Shown here piece by piece: positions 21,512 through 33,683 of a stretch of 64,000 nt of DNA; the first letter of the stretch is position 1; each line of letters begins with the position of its first letter. Source of the DNA: Paraspadella gotoi. Taxonomy: Eukaryota > Chaetognatha. A program made the position numbers and the translations under genes. The notes beneath the pieces are model-generated. The model saw only the letters and a list, made by a program, of their open reading frames with translations, was not told the origin of the DNA and did no database searches. The stretch is from positions 6,915,382-6,979,381 of the forward strand of contig CM119268.1 in NCBI GenBank assembly GCA_051294375.1. The letters run 5' to 3'.

Positions 21512-21706
21512 AAATGTTCGTTTGCATTGTCACTTAATTATTAATTCAAAACTTTTTAAAAAAACTATGTAGTCGTTGGAAAAAAGTAAGAAGTTTGCAA
21601 ATCTATAAAATTTGATTTTCTGAATTCGCGATCGAAATTGTCGACTGGATTCAAAAGAGAATCTATTTTTAAATTAGGTAAATTATATTCTATATAAGTA
21701 CGAATC

Positions 21707-21712
21707 AATAAA
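21707..21712 (+). terminator. Possible polyadenylation signal AATAAA
   Basis: It lies about 196 bp downstream of the stop of the candidate terminal exon at 21371-21511. In AT-rich DNA this hexamer is common by chance. Confidence 0.2.
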
Positions 21713-21880
21713 AAAACCAAATAGTTAAAAGTACATTTTAATCAATAAAGTATTATCGCATTGCAAGAATAAAACTCCGTAATTGAAAGCAGCAGATGAC
21801 GGAGATTCTCTCGGCAAAAAGTTGGGGGATGATTGTCGCCCAAGGGCAACCGACGTCGTCTCGTTTGTCCATTTTAGAGA

Positions 21881-21881
<1 letters not shown>

Positions 21882-21941
<60 letters not shown>
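21882..21941. repeat. (GA)n microsatellite followed by GACC repeats
   Basis: A GA array of about 30 units, then GAGACCGACCGACCGACC at 21951-21968, reminiscent of the ACCG tract inside family B elements but without the rest of that element. Confidence 0.9.
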
Positions 21942-21947
<6 letters not shown>

Positions 21948-22259
21948 GCCGAGACCGACCGACCGACCTTGCAACCTAATACGTATCTGTTTAAATCCTT
22001 TTCTAAATCTGAATTTATTGCACTCATAAAATATTTTTCTATAGGTATCTCGTAATTTTTATTTTAAACGACATATTTATGAATATTGACAGTATAGAAC
22101 GTATTACAAATTACGTTATAATTTATTTATAATTAAGTTATACTAAAGTAAAACGAATGCTTTCTTTTAAAAGAAAGAATTGCTTAGAAAATAAAAAGCC
22201 TTTGATTATAAATAAGTCGTCAACGGAAGGTTTAAAATTTAACGATTCAAAACTTCGCT

Positions 22260-22335
22260 ATATACCTAAGGGCAGTAATAACTATGAAATTGGTACAACC
22301 AATATAATGTAATATAATGTAATATATGTAATAAG
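22260..22335. repeat. Second copy of the 3503-3547 block with AATATAATGT tail
   Basis: ATATACCT, then the 27-bp string identical to 3521-3547, followed here by tandem AATATAATGT steps. A conserved body followed by a short tandem tail would suit the 3-prime end of a retroposon, but the body is too short to classify. Confidence 0.45.
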
Positions 22336-22429
22336 AGACGTCCTAAAAATCTAGAATTGACTAAAAAAAAACAAAATGACAATCACGATCCAGGGAAAAT
22401 GAAAGGCTTTAGATCACAAATCCACAACT

Positions 22430-22680
22430 GACGCCGCCATAGACGGCGCCACCACCAAAAATCCGTGCCGCCGCCGCCGCCTCGCCGCCGTCGCCGACGC
22501 CGCCGCCACCCACGGCGCCACAGTCCACGTCGTTGCCTCCGCGACGTCATTTAGGCGTCGACGCCCATCTAAAAATCCGACGCCTAATTTCGGGCGCGCT
22601 CTGCCGGTCGTTTCCGGTTTATAANNNNNNNNNNNNNNNNNNNNNNNNNTAACGTCACCGGCCGGTCCCGCTTAACCTTG
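22430..22680. other. GC- and CpG-rich island interrupted by a 25-N gap
   Basis: GCC/GCG-rich DNA (GACGCCGCC, GGCGCCACC, CGTCGACGCC) with many CpGs, and a gap at 22625-22649. Frames are open only over the triplet-like parts. It could be a promoter-type CpG island or a decayed GC-rich repeat; no transcript evidence is visible. Confidence 0.35.
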
Positions 22681-23131
22681 ACAAATTCCCAACGCGACCC
22701 TTCCAAACCATAAAAAATTTAGCCGCTTGAGGGGTTTTTCTTGGGAGGGGTTCTTCCTCCATCCTCTCTCTCCTCTCTCTCCTCCATCTCTCTTCCTTCT
22801 CTGGCTCTTTTCATACATTCTGAAACACCGAAAAATGTTTTGCCTGGGTAACGAAGCAGAAAAAGTTCGCCTCGGATCCTTCATTAAATGAATGTGAAAG
22901 AGAGGAAAAAGAGGAGAAAGGAAATAAGAAAGCGGTAAGGAGAAGAATAGAGAGAAAAGGAAGTGGAGACTAGAGACCGAGTGTCGGTGGACGAGAGAAT
23001 GAGGGATGAGACGAGTGACGAGAGCGGAGAGTGACGAGAAGAGAAAGATGATGAGTTTGAGAGGAGAGCCAACAGGAAGGAAGGGGATAATGATTGGAGC
23101 GAAGTTCTTCCAAAAGCCGACATGGCAATTG

Positions 23132-23169
23132 TTAGTCTTCAAGTAGAGACTAACCGAGTGTCGACTCGG
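23132..23169. other. Two adjacent perfect hairpins
   Basis: TTAGTCT (23132-23138) pairs with AGACTAA (23147-23153), and immediately after it CCGAGT-GTCG-ACTCGG (23154-23169) forms a 6-bp stem with a 4-nt loop. Related CCGAGTGTCGG occurs at 22977. The role is unknown. Confidence 0.5.
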
Positions 23170-23189
23170 CATTCTAATATCAACTTTTG

Positions 23190-23459
23190 CTTCGTCAACT
23201 TTTCACTTCGTCCTCCATCGTCTCGTCTCTCTCTCTCGTTCTGTAATCTTTATTTTTTTTGGTATAAATAAAATGGAATGAATATAGAATCTTTTTTCTG
23301 TATCATTCTCTCTCTCTCGTCGCTTCTTTTATTTGATCATACTTGAAATCTACTTACAGTATTTATACTATTATCATTTATTATGACGTTACGGTAGGGT
23401 AATAATAAAATCGATGACCTGGTGCCTTGTCGTTATTCTCTCTCCTGGCTCTCTCTCTC

Positions 23460-23498
<39 letters not shown>

Positions 23499-23953
23499 TC
23501 TCTCTTTCTCTCTCTCTCTCTCATTTTGTCATTTTTGACTGGCGGACCCGACAGTCATCGCGCTTCGGCGTTGCTGGCCACGCCGCCAGGCGGCCGCCAG
23601 ACGCTCGGCCGCCAATGCGAACGAGAACGTTTTTCAATAACGACGGGAATTATGTTGAATAAAAAAGAGAAGGACGAAACAAAGAGAGAAAGAATTGCAT
23701 TCGATTCAGATAGTACGTAACTGTTTTTGTTTTCCTCCGGTTTTTATATTTTCTTTCATGTTCCTTTTTTTAAAAGATTCCTTAATTTGGTTTATTTGAA
23801 TTTTTATCGAAAATCGAAGATCCTAAAGGGCAGAGAGAGAGAGAGAGAGGACGATGATGATGAAGAGTGACGAGACGAGAGAGAGAGAGAGAGGAGAGGG
23901 AGATAGAGAGGAGATAGGAGAGGAGAAAGACAGAGAGAGAGAGACACAGAGAG

Positions 23954-23988
<35 letters not shown>

Positions 23989-24715
23989 GAGAGAGAGAGA
24001 GGAGAGAGAGAGAGAGGGAGAGAGAGAGGAGAGAGAGAGACGAGAGAGAGAGAGAGAGAGAGGCCGGTGAGTGAAATGAGTGGAAGGCGACAAAAATTCG
24101 TTGATCGGAATTGTCTTTTAGGAAACTTGGATCTCGTGATGTGCACGTTAATGAGAAACCAAGTCGCTGTCTGCTGAACTTCGACCTTTTTCTCTTCTTT
24201 GTATCGAAGATAAAGAAAATCTACTCGGCGATCTGTGTTGTGTTTTTTTACAAGGACAAAGATTCAGGGATAAAATGAAAAGCTGAGGTCTTAAAAACCG
24301 AATTATCGGTTACGAACACCTTACTTGGACACTGACTGCTAATCGTGGGAGGTTAGCTCGTGAGTTGGTGAGCGTGTAGCAGTTTCAAGTGAATATTAAA
24401 AAGCTGTTAAACGGATTAAGGGATGAATGCAGAGCGAACTTTGCCGAAGTTGATTGGCAGAGAAAAAAAATGGGAAGGAAAGAAATAGAAGAACAAAAGT
24501 AAGGAGTAAAGAAATACGGAAAAGTAAGGATTGAAATAAAAAGATAAAAGAAATAATTATGTAGCGATTAGACAAAGAAAAAAAATAATGGAATAGTTAT
24601 AGACAAACGAAGAGAAAGTAGAAATGGGGAAGAAAAATAATTAAAAATGGAAAAGAAATAAGAGATTTCTTTGCTTTGATGACTATCTATTGTACTTGAG
24701 AATATCGTTAATTGC
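23190..24715 (+). repeat. Segmental duplication S, copy 1 (empty site)
   Basis: Its parts recur in the same order at 24716-24816 (start block), 25138-25324 (AACGACG, GAAAATCGAAGATCC) and 27059-27960 (GA-rich block, then GAAACTTGGATCTCGTGATG to the AT-rich end). It holds imperfect CT (23443-23522) and GA (23829-24061) arrays. Copy 1 runs through the junction GATCCTAAAGGGCAG (23819-23833) without the insertion present in copy 2. No convincing gene was found. Confidence 0.85.
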
Positions 24716-25324
24716 TTCGTCAACTTTCACTCTCCATCGCTCTCTCTCTCTTTCTTACATTCTCATTTTTTTGGTAATAATGAATTGAATATAAATCTTT
24801 TTTTCTTATCATTCTCNNNNNNNNNNNNNNNNNNNNNNNNNNNNNNNNNNNNNNNNNNNNNNNNNNNNNNNNNNNNNNNNNNNNNNNNNNNNNNNNNNNN
24901 NNNNNNNNNNNNNNNNNNNNNNNNNNNNNNNNNNNNNNNNNNNNNNNNNNNNNNNNNNNNNNNNNNNNNNNNNNNNNNNNNNNNNNNNNNNNNNNNNNNN
25001 NNNNNNNNNNNNNNNNNNNNNNNNNNNNNNNNNNNNNNNNNNNNNNNNNNNNNNNNNNNNNNNNNNNNNNNNNNNNNNNNNTTGCGGCCGCCGCCAGCGC
25101 TGCCAGCGCCGCCAGCGCCGCCCCCAGCGACGACACGTTTTCCAATAACGACGGAATTATGTTATAAAAAAGAAGACGAAAAAGAAAGAATGCCATTCGA
25201 TGTCAGATAGTAGTAACTTTTTTGTGTTCCCTCCGTTTCTCCCATTTTTATATTTTCTTCATGTTCCTTTTAAAAATTCTTATTTGGTTTTTTGAATTTT
25301 TTTATCGAAAATCCGAAGATCCAA
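24716..25324 (+). repeat. Segmental duplication S, copy 2, left part
   Basis: It starts CTTCGTCAACTTTCACTCTCC like 23190-23216. A gap at 24817-25081 replaces the CT array. It resumes in GCC-rich sequence and matches 23622-23822 with several single-base differences until GATCCAAA at 25318-25325, where the insertion begins. Confidence 0.85.
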
Positions 25325-27058
25325 AGGTAGGGATTAGCAGTATTCGACGAAATTTTTATTTCTCTATCGGCCGAAAAATAATAGGGAATTTGATACAAAA
25401 AAACAAGGCTTTTTAAAATATTTACTGTATGGAAAATACTGAAAAGAAAAAATTTTATTTTTTGAATATAGGTAGGGCAAGTGTAAGTCTAACAAAAAAT
25501 CGAAAAAGAATATTTTAAATAATAAAAATATTGAAATAGTACAGAAAGCAATATTTCTTTTTATTGTAGCGCAAAAAATAGGCTTTCCTCGCAAAACCTC
25601 TGGTTACAGGAGATGAAAATGTATTTTCTTTCAACAAATTGATCATTGTTAATTCCCAAAAATGATGCGCAAAAATGCGCCAGCAGTAGTTCTGGCGATA
25701 GTCATTTTATATAATCTTTCCTACTGTATATTAAGGCCTATGAATCATTAATATGTATGAAACTGATATAATATATTTATTATGATCTTAAGATTTATCG
25801 TGCCTTTTTTCTGCTTACAATCATTCCTCCTTTGCTAAATATACATGATACCTGTAATTATTATAATGGGTAATTTCTTTATTATAGTTTGTATTTTTAA
25901 CCAATTTCAAACATAAACCTAAAGACCCATTGTGGATCCACAATTTCTGATACTTTTAGTAAAATTAGTCCACTGGCTTTTACGTGGTGTTTCTTTGTTT
26001 TTTTTTATCTAGGATTTGAGATTTATTTTCGGTATTTTTTTTCTATGGATTTTAAAGAAGATAAAACCGAAATAAAGTAGAATCGGAGGCAGATTTGTAT
26101 AAAAATAAAAGACAAAAGAAAAAGGGAGAAAAGGAAAGAGATGTAGAGGATTAAGTGGGCGCAGTTTTAACGGTCAATTTACGGCCATTCTTTGCCAGCA
26201 GCATGTTAACTTAATAGTTTTAATCTGGAAAAGATGAAAAAAAGTTTTCACTCCGCCACAAAATAAAATGATATTATATGGTTTTCTGATTGTTTTTAAC
26301 GCCATTCTACGCCACACCTGTATAAAAAAGGGTGACAATAAATCTTTAACGCAACTTAATCTGAATAGTTTTTATTAGAAAATAAACTAAAAACCCTTTA
26401 CGCCACAAAATTAAATAGTAATTTAATTGGTTTCTTATTATTTTATCCCGGCATTCTACCAATCGCCCAGCATAGTATCAAAATAAAATGCCCGGATAAA
26501 TCTTTAAAAACTAACTTAAACTGACTGCTTTTACCAGAAAATATCCAGAAAGTCTTTACGCCAGACATCTGGATATCATATTAAACGGTTTTTACCTTTT
26601 CCTTATCACACCTCTAAAACCATTTACGCCACATATTTCTTTTCAAATTTAAATAATACATTTACAATTATTTAACTTGATAACGTTTCATTGCAAAAAT
26701 CATTAAACGCCACATATTTAAATAGAAAATAATACGTTTTGGCGTAGTTTTTACACGCACCCCAGCGCCAGCAAAAATGTAAAAAAAAAGAAATCAAAGC
26801 TGAATGCAATACTACAATATATTCTTAATTAGAAAAAACGTTTTTAAAAATTTTTAGTTAATATCCTGAACAGCAGTAACGAGGCAGGAAGGTAACTACA
26901 ATTGACGTCAATCAGGTTGGCGTAATTCCCATATTTAAAAAAACAAACTGCCAATTAATTGATTAAAGTAACACTACGTAAGAGCTTAATATATGAGGTT
27001 ATAAATCAATCGAATGAAGAAAAAGAATTATTTTAACATTTTTGTGCAATACCCTACC
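25325..27058. mobile_element. 1.73-kb insertion with inverted ends in duplication S
   Basis: It interrupts copy 2 of duplication S exactly where copy 1 is continuous. Left end GGTAGGGATTAGCAG and right end TGCAATACCCTACC form an inverted repeat (7 bp perfect, about 14 bp with gaps). Flanking target bases are short (AA or CCAA, depending on the boundary chosen). The left 80 bp resemble family A at 7685-7760. No open frame above about 80 codons, so it is non-autonomous. It contains the diverged tandem array at 26150-26770. The transposon superfamily cannot be named from the ends. Confidence 0.72.
26150..26770. repeat. Diverged tandem repeat with TTTACGCCACA motif
   Basis: At least three old units of roughly 135-180 bp start near 26215, 26350 and 26510 with TTAATCTG/TTAAACTG. 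Each then carries an AGAAAATA block, a CC(T)TTTACGCCA block, a GGTTT block and a CATTCTACGCCA-like block. Partial units flank them. ACGCCA recurs about seven times in otherwise AT-only DNA. It lies wholly inside the 25325-27058 insertion. Confidence 0.6.
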
Positions 27059-27073
27059 AAGGGGCAGAGAGAG

Positions 27074-27104
<31 letters not shown>

Positions 27105-27960
27105 GAGAGAAGAGAGATAGAAGAGGAGAGAGGAGAGAGAAAGACACAGAAGAGAGAGACAGACAGAGAGAGAGACAAGAGAGAGAGAGAGAGAGAAAAC
27201 CGAAGATGAGAGATACGAGAGAGAGAGAAGGAGAGAGAGAAGAGGGACGGACGAGGAGAGAGAGAGAGGAGAGAGGAGCAGAGGCGAGGAGAGAGAGGAG
27301 AGGACAGAGGAGCAGAGAGAGAGCGGTGAAGTGAAATGAGTGAAGGCCGACAAATTCTTGATCGGAATTTCTTTAGGAAACTTGGATCTCGTGATGTGCG
27401 GTAATGAGAAACCAAGTGTCTGCGTGAACCTGGACCTTTTTCTTCTTCTTTGTACGAAGATAAAGAAAATCTACTCGGCGTATCTGTGTTGGTGTTTTTT
27501 ACAAGACAAGAGTGTCAGGATAGAATGAAAAGCTGAGGTCTTAAAACCGAATTATCGGTACGAACACCTTACTGGACACTGACTGCTAATCGTGGAAGGT
27601 TTACTCGTGAGTTGTGAGCAGTGAGCAGTTTCAAAGTGAATATAAAAGCTTAAACGGATTAAGTGGATGAATGCAGTGCGAACTTTGGCCGAAGTCTGAT
27701 TGGCAGAGAAAAAAAATGGGAAGGAAAGAAAATAGAAAAAAAAGAAGGAGAAAGAAAATAGGGAAAATAGGATAGAAATAAAAAAGATAAAAGAAAATAA
27801 CATGTAAGCACAGTACAAAGAAAAAAATAAGAATAGTATAGACAAACGAAGAAAAGTAAAAATGGAGGAAAAAAAAATTAAAGATGGAAAAGAAATAAAG
27901 AGATTTTCTTTGCTTTGATACTATCCTATTGTACTTGATATCGTTAAAACTTTGATACTG
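27059..27960 (+). repeat. Segmental duplication S, copy 2, right part
   Basis: It resumes AAGGGGCAGAGAGAG and follows copy 1 from about 23826 onward: imperfect GA array, GTGAAATGAGTG, GGAAACTTGGATCTCGTGAT, AAAATCTACTCGGCG, CACTGACTGCTAATCGTGG, ending in the AT-rich block near 24700. Differences are mostly single-base indels. Confidence 0.85.
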
Positions 27961-28019
27961 TTCTTAAGTCTATCTTCACTGCTTATTCCATTCTCAAATC
28001 AGTTCTCACTTCGCTTGAG

Positions 28020-29332
<1,313 letters not shown>

Positions 29333-29663
29333 TCTTACTTTCCCATATTTATGAAATCGAAGAAAGAGCACTGCCAGGATTCATTGACGTGGCCAAAGGA
29401 AATGAAATGTGAAGGACAGTGCGCAACGTTGAGATGAATAAACAGGATGTATACTAAGATGTACTTTAGACGTATATTGTATAATATACAATAAACGCCT
29501 GTGAAAGCTGATTGATTGCAACATAGTGGGTTTTCGCAATTTCTTTAAATTCATTTTTACAAATTCTACTCTTGTATGTATTTACAAAATTAGAATTAGG
29601 TTCTTACAGTTTTTTTTTAATTTAAGACCTTTTTTCCCTTTAAATGACCTGATCAGTGATCAG

Positions 29664-30275
29664 TAAGGCGTAGTGAAAGTTATGTACAAAAATTCTAAAG
29701 GTCAATTATGAACAACATACCATCAGTGAACATTAATTTGTAAAAAAAATTAATTTTATGTTTTTTAATTTTCGCAGTAGGCTATATTTATATATAGTAC
29801 TATCCTTATAAAATCAAAAAAATTCAAAATAGGCTTTTCTTAATTTTGATTGCAGATTTGAATTCCTCGTCAAAAGTTGATAAAAGAAAATATAAATTAT
29901 TTTTAAAAATTCTTTCATTAAGTGGATTAAAAATTACAAAAACTATATTTAATATATAAAAAGTTAATTTTCAGCTTAAAATATAGTTTTTTCTAATTTT
30001 TGACCCACTTAATGAAGGAATTTTTTAAAAAGAGTTATATTTCTTTTTATCAACTTTTTATGACGAATCCAAATCTGCAAAAAAATCTTAGAAAAAACTG
30101 TTTTGAAATTTTAACATTTATTGGATTAGTTCTAGTATAAATATGGCCTACTGCGTAAATTGTAAAATTTATTAGAAATTTTTTTTATACATAAATGTTC
30201 ATTAGTATAATGTTGTTCGTTCCTCACTTTTAGAATTTTAATTAAAGTTAAATTTAGAAATTTTTCTACGCCTTA
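29664..30275. mobile_element. Palindromic foldback/MITE element with 8-bp target duplication
   Basis: The ends TAAGGCGTAG and CTACGCCTTA are exact inverse complements. Homology continues through almost the whole 612 bp, folding at about 29970: for example CGCAGTAGGCTATATTTATA (left) mirrors TATAAATATGGCCTACTGCG (right), and TTCATTAAGTGGATTAAAAATTA mirrors its partner near the centre. The arms differ at roughly a quarter of positions, so it is old. Identical 8-mers GTGATCAG sit at 29656-29663 and 30276-30283. Eight-base duplications fit hAT-type transposition, although the ends do not start with the usual CAG; this is inference. It has no coding capacity. Confidence 0.82.
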
Positions 30276-30525
30276 GTGATCAGTGATCAGCTTCAGAAAA
30301 ATATGCCCCGGTCCAGTCTATTCTGTGTTTAATGTTTGCTCTCCCTCTCTCTTAAACTCACTTTCTCTGTCTCTGTCTCACTCTCTTTGTAGAATTCTAC
30401 AAATGCTCTTTTTTTTCAAGCCTAACCCTTTTTTTTAACTTCGCCGTCTGGCGAGAGTGATAACAGAAAAAAAAAGGACAATTGGATCTGCAGACGAAAA
30501 GAAGAAAAAATGAAGATGAAGAGAG

Positions 30526-30541
30526 GGGAGAGAGAGAGAGA

Positions 30542-30579
<38 letters not shown>

Positions 30580-30792
30580 AATCAGATATATACACGAATC
30601 AGATATAAAACAATTCAAATATCGTAAACTATAATTTTTCATAAACCAGAAATCGAGACAAGAATAATAAATTCAGATTCCCAACGAAATTAAAAACCGA
30701 AAGATAAAATTTTTAAAAAGAAGAAGAAATAAATCGAAGAAAAAGATGAATGAGAAGAGAGAAAAAAGAAAAGATTGATACAGATAGAGAAT

Positions 30793-30860
<68 letters not shown>

Positions 30861-30863
30861 AAG
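30526..30863. repeat. Two (GA)n arrays with AT-rich spacer
   Basis: GA arrays at 30526-30574 and 30791-30863, with few interruptions. The spacer is AT-rich without features. Confidence 0.93.
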
Positions 30864-30929
30864 ACTGCGGAGAATAGTTTTTCCCTGCTTTTGATTCCAC
30901 GCCAGACTCGCTGAATACAACAATTGATC

Positions 30930-31074
30930 TCACAGCAAACCACGTTCTCGCCAAACGGCAGGGATGGTGACGGCGGCGATGGTGGTGGCGGTGGCGGTGG
31001 CAGCAAGGGTGGTGGCGGGAGTGGATTGGTGGAGAACGCGGCGGTGGTGGTGGTGAAGGCTTTTCGAGTTTTTC
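30930..31074 (+). other. GGN-rich stretch, possible glycine-rich exon
   Basis: After an AG (TTGATCTCACAG, 30935) one plus-strand frame reads QTTFSPNGRDGDGGDG, a glycine run from GGT/GGC triplets and a short tail before a stop at 31085. Triplet-repeat composition alone could keep this open, and the opposite strand reads proline-rich. It is noted but not called as coding. Confidence 0.2.
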
Positions 31075-31319
31075 GATTCGAGTAAGAATTTGAGTCTGAG
31101 ATTGTTGAAGAGAAAGATGGAGTGAGTGATGTAGAAAGAGAAGCTAAGTGAATAGAGAATAGAGATATGAATACATTGAAGAAGGCACTACAGAGAATTA
31201 TGAATCGAGAGAAAATGATAAAGAGGTAAAAGTCACGTATAGAGTGACAGGGACGAGCGAAATAGTTTATTATATAAGTCTGATATTTAAATCCAGAAGG
31301 TGGCGTCAGCTGCTTTCAC

Positions 31320-31420
31320 GGCGTCGGCGGCGGCGACGGCGGCGGCGTCGGCTGCCGACATCGGCTCGAGGNNNNNNNNNNNNNNNNNNNNNNNNNCTGC
31401 CATCCAGCGTTTCGGATGCA
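31320..31420. other. GGC triplet island broken by a 25-N gap
   Basis: (GGC/GTC)n-rich DNA on the left of the gap at 31372-31396 and unique sequence on the right. All frames are open through the triplets, so no exon is claimed. Confidence 0.4.
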
Positions 31421-31802
31421 CCAAAGCAAGAAAAGATTTATTCATCCGTGATTCAATTATTTCATGGTGGTGCTGGGAGTGCAATAATAGGGGAGAGGAA
31501 CGATCTTAGGGTGGGAGGAGTGGAGGATAGAAAGCAAACCGGGAATGAAGAGAGGAGAGAGAGCAGCAGAAGAGGAGAGAGGGCGGAGAGAAGAGAGAGA
31601 GAGAGGAGGACGAGAAGAGAGAGACTGAGAGAGAGAGGAGTAGCAGAGTTAGAGATAAATGATTAGGCTTATGCATGATTAGATGTGCTACTGGCAATAA
31701 ATTTGATAAGGTAAGTGTTCGCTATGAATTTCGGCATTAAAAAAGAAAAGTTAAAAAAGAGATTTTATCAACTATTCTCTGTTCACAAGTTCAGTCTGAC
31801 TT

Positions 31803-32009
31803 TCATTTTGCCCCCCCTCTCAATATATATTTTAGGAATTTTCTGAATTTTTTTCGCAATTTTCCGGCAAAGCTTCCCGGCGAGGCCCATCGTTTCCCCG
31901 CCGCGCTCTCCGGCAAAGTCGGAGATTTTCCGCCCGGTCGATTTTCATCTCCGTTTCTGTCTGAAGAGAGAATTCGGTTTCGGCTTGAATCCAAATCGCG
32001 GTCAATGTT
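31803..32009 (-). CDS. Candidate terminal exon with basic C-terminus, unknown protein
   Basis: On the minus strand a TTTTCGGTCCCTTAG acceptor (AG at 32011-32010) opens a frame of 68 codons ending TGA at 31803-31805. The peptide is hydrophilic and varied (NIDRDLDSSRNRILSSDRNG, then PTLPESAAGKRWASPGS) and ends in a strongly basic stretch with RKKFRKFLKYIL, an amphipathic pattern that could be a membrane-surface or nucleic-acid contact helix (inference). The GC content is higher than in the flanks. No upstream exon was identified; the family is not recognised. Confidence 0.33.
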   Translation of the reverse strand, partial: NIDRDLDSSRNRILSSDRNGDENRPGGKSPTLPESAAGKRWASPGSFAGKLRKKFRKFLKYILRGGAK

Positions 32010-32153
32010 CTAAGGGACCGAAAATGTTTAGAATATAGTATATTTTTATTTGTTACTTAGTAAATTAATTAATATTTATATTTCTTGAAATAGATCAAGG
32101 AAGTCGATTGAAGGATTTATCAGGCTTGAATAGATTAGTTAAATTTAATAGAT

Positions 32154-32264
<111 letters not shown>

Positions 32265-32329
32265 GAATAAATATAAAAACAAAAGGGTTTTATGAATAAT
32301 TTTTTTTCCTGACGGTAATTATGCCAATT

Positions 32330-33114
32330 ATCGTAATTAGTAACTAGTGAATTGACGACGAAAAACAATGATGCCTACAACGATGGGGATAACAGGACGA
32401 CGATGACGACGACGACGACGACGACATCAACGTCTCTGAACAATGGACGTGTTTTCGTTTTTTCATTCAATTCCTGTCGATTTCGCGAAACATCGCAAAA
32501 ACTGAAAGCCGGAAAGATCAGAGAAAAAAANNNNNNNNNNNNNNNNNNNNNNNNNNNNNNNNNNNNNNNNNNNNNNNNNNNNNNNNNNNNNNNNNNNNNN
32601 NNNNNNNNNNNNNNNNNNNNNNNNNNNNNNNNNNNNNNNNNNNNNNNNNNNNNNNNNNNNNNNNNNNNNNNNNNNNNNNNNNNNNNNNNNNNNNNNNNNN
32701 NNNNNNNNNNNNNNNNNNNNNNNNNNNNNNNNNNNNNNNNNNNNNNNNNNNNNNNNNNNNNGCCATCGTCGTCACGGCATCGTCGTCGTCGCCACGCCCC
32801 CTCGTCACAGCGGCGTTTGACCAACGTTTTTCCCTATGTTTATCGGCGTCCATTTCCGGCGTAGTTTCCGCGGGACCAGACGGCGTCGCGTTTCCGGCAG
32901 CCGAGACGAGACGAGAAAAACGGCGCCGATGGAAATGAAACAAAGACNNNNNNNNNNNNNNNNNNNNNNNNNNNNNNNNNNNNNNNNNNNNNNNNNNNNN
33001 NNNNNNNNNNNNNNNNNNNNNNNNNNNNNNNNNNNNNNNNNNNNNNNNNNNNNNNNNNNNNNNNNNNNNNNNNNNNNNNNNNNNNNNNNNNNNNNNNNNN
33101 NNNNNNNNNNNNNN
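32330..33114. other. Triplet-rich fragments and gaps
   Basis: (GAC)n at 32396-32425, gaps at 32531-32761 and 32948-33114, and a GC-rich fragment 32762-32947 open on both strands. The fragment is too short to judge. Confidence 0.5.
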
Positions 33115-33589
33115 AGGCGGGAGATAGGAAGGCGGTTGATGGATGAGATGATGAGATGGAAAAGGAAAAGGGGTGGATGAGTGGAAAAAAGAAGGGGAAA
33201 GAGAAAGGGGGAGAGGTAAAAGGAGAAGTTAAAATGCTGGATGCATAGAAAGAGTTAATAGGGGAAACTGAAAAGATAAATGAGGAAAGGATTGGGAAGA
33301 CGAATATTCAGTGGAGTAAAGCGGAAGAATCACAAGAACGGAGCGCATTAAAAGCACCAATATGAACCGAAAAATATAACTGGATAACCGACCAATCGAA
33401 CGCGAAGAATCTCGACCAATCAAATCACGACGCGAAAAATCGTGAATTTTTTTTTTTGTTGCAAAACGAAATAAATTTTTATTTTCCTCTATTCTAATTC
33501 GAGCGTCAAAAAAAAAAAAAAAAAAAAAGGGAAAGGAAAAAAGTGAATTCGCCAAAAAGAGAATCGTTCACGTTTTCTCCGAAGAGACC
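33115..33589. other. Unassigned purine-rich to mixed stretch
   Basis: GGA-rich at 33115-33230, then mixed DNA containing the near-repeat CGACCAATCGAACGCGAA / CGACCAATCAAATCACGA (33390 and 33413). No gene was found. Confidence 0.4.
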
Positions 33590-33594
33590 ATAAA

Positions 33595-33660
33595 TCGCGC
33601 GGTAACCATGGAAACCGCAAATCGCGTTTATGGTAACCATGGCAGCCACAAATCACGTCG
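33595..33660. promoter_or_regulatory. Pair of X-box-like (RFX) sites in short tandem units
   Basis: GTAACCATGGAAAC at 33602-33615 fits the RFX X-box pattern GTNRCC-N2-RRNRAC; GTAACCATGGCAGC at 33633-33646 fits it with one mismatch. They sit in three short tandem units (AAATCGCG followed by GGTAACCATGG) about 31 bp apart, just before a gap. RFX factors bind such sites in front of ciliary genes in animals (known); whether these are used is unknown. Confidence 0.3.
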
Positions 33661-33683
33661 CGCGAAATAATCATGGGAAGGGA

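Noticed and set aside
22672-23172. Minus-strand frame of 166 codons
   Set aside because: Composition is Ser/Leu/Phe-rich from CT-biased DNA, with no borders or conserved motif.
31244-31666. Ala/Arg-rich frame through the GGC island and gap
   Set aside because: All frames are open through the triplets and a gap of unknown size lies inside.
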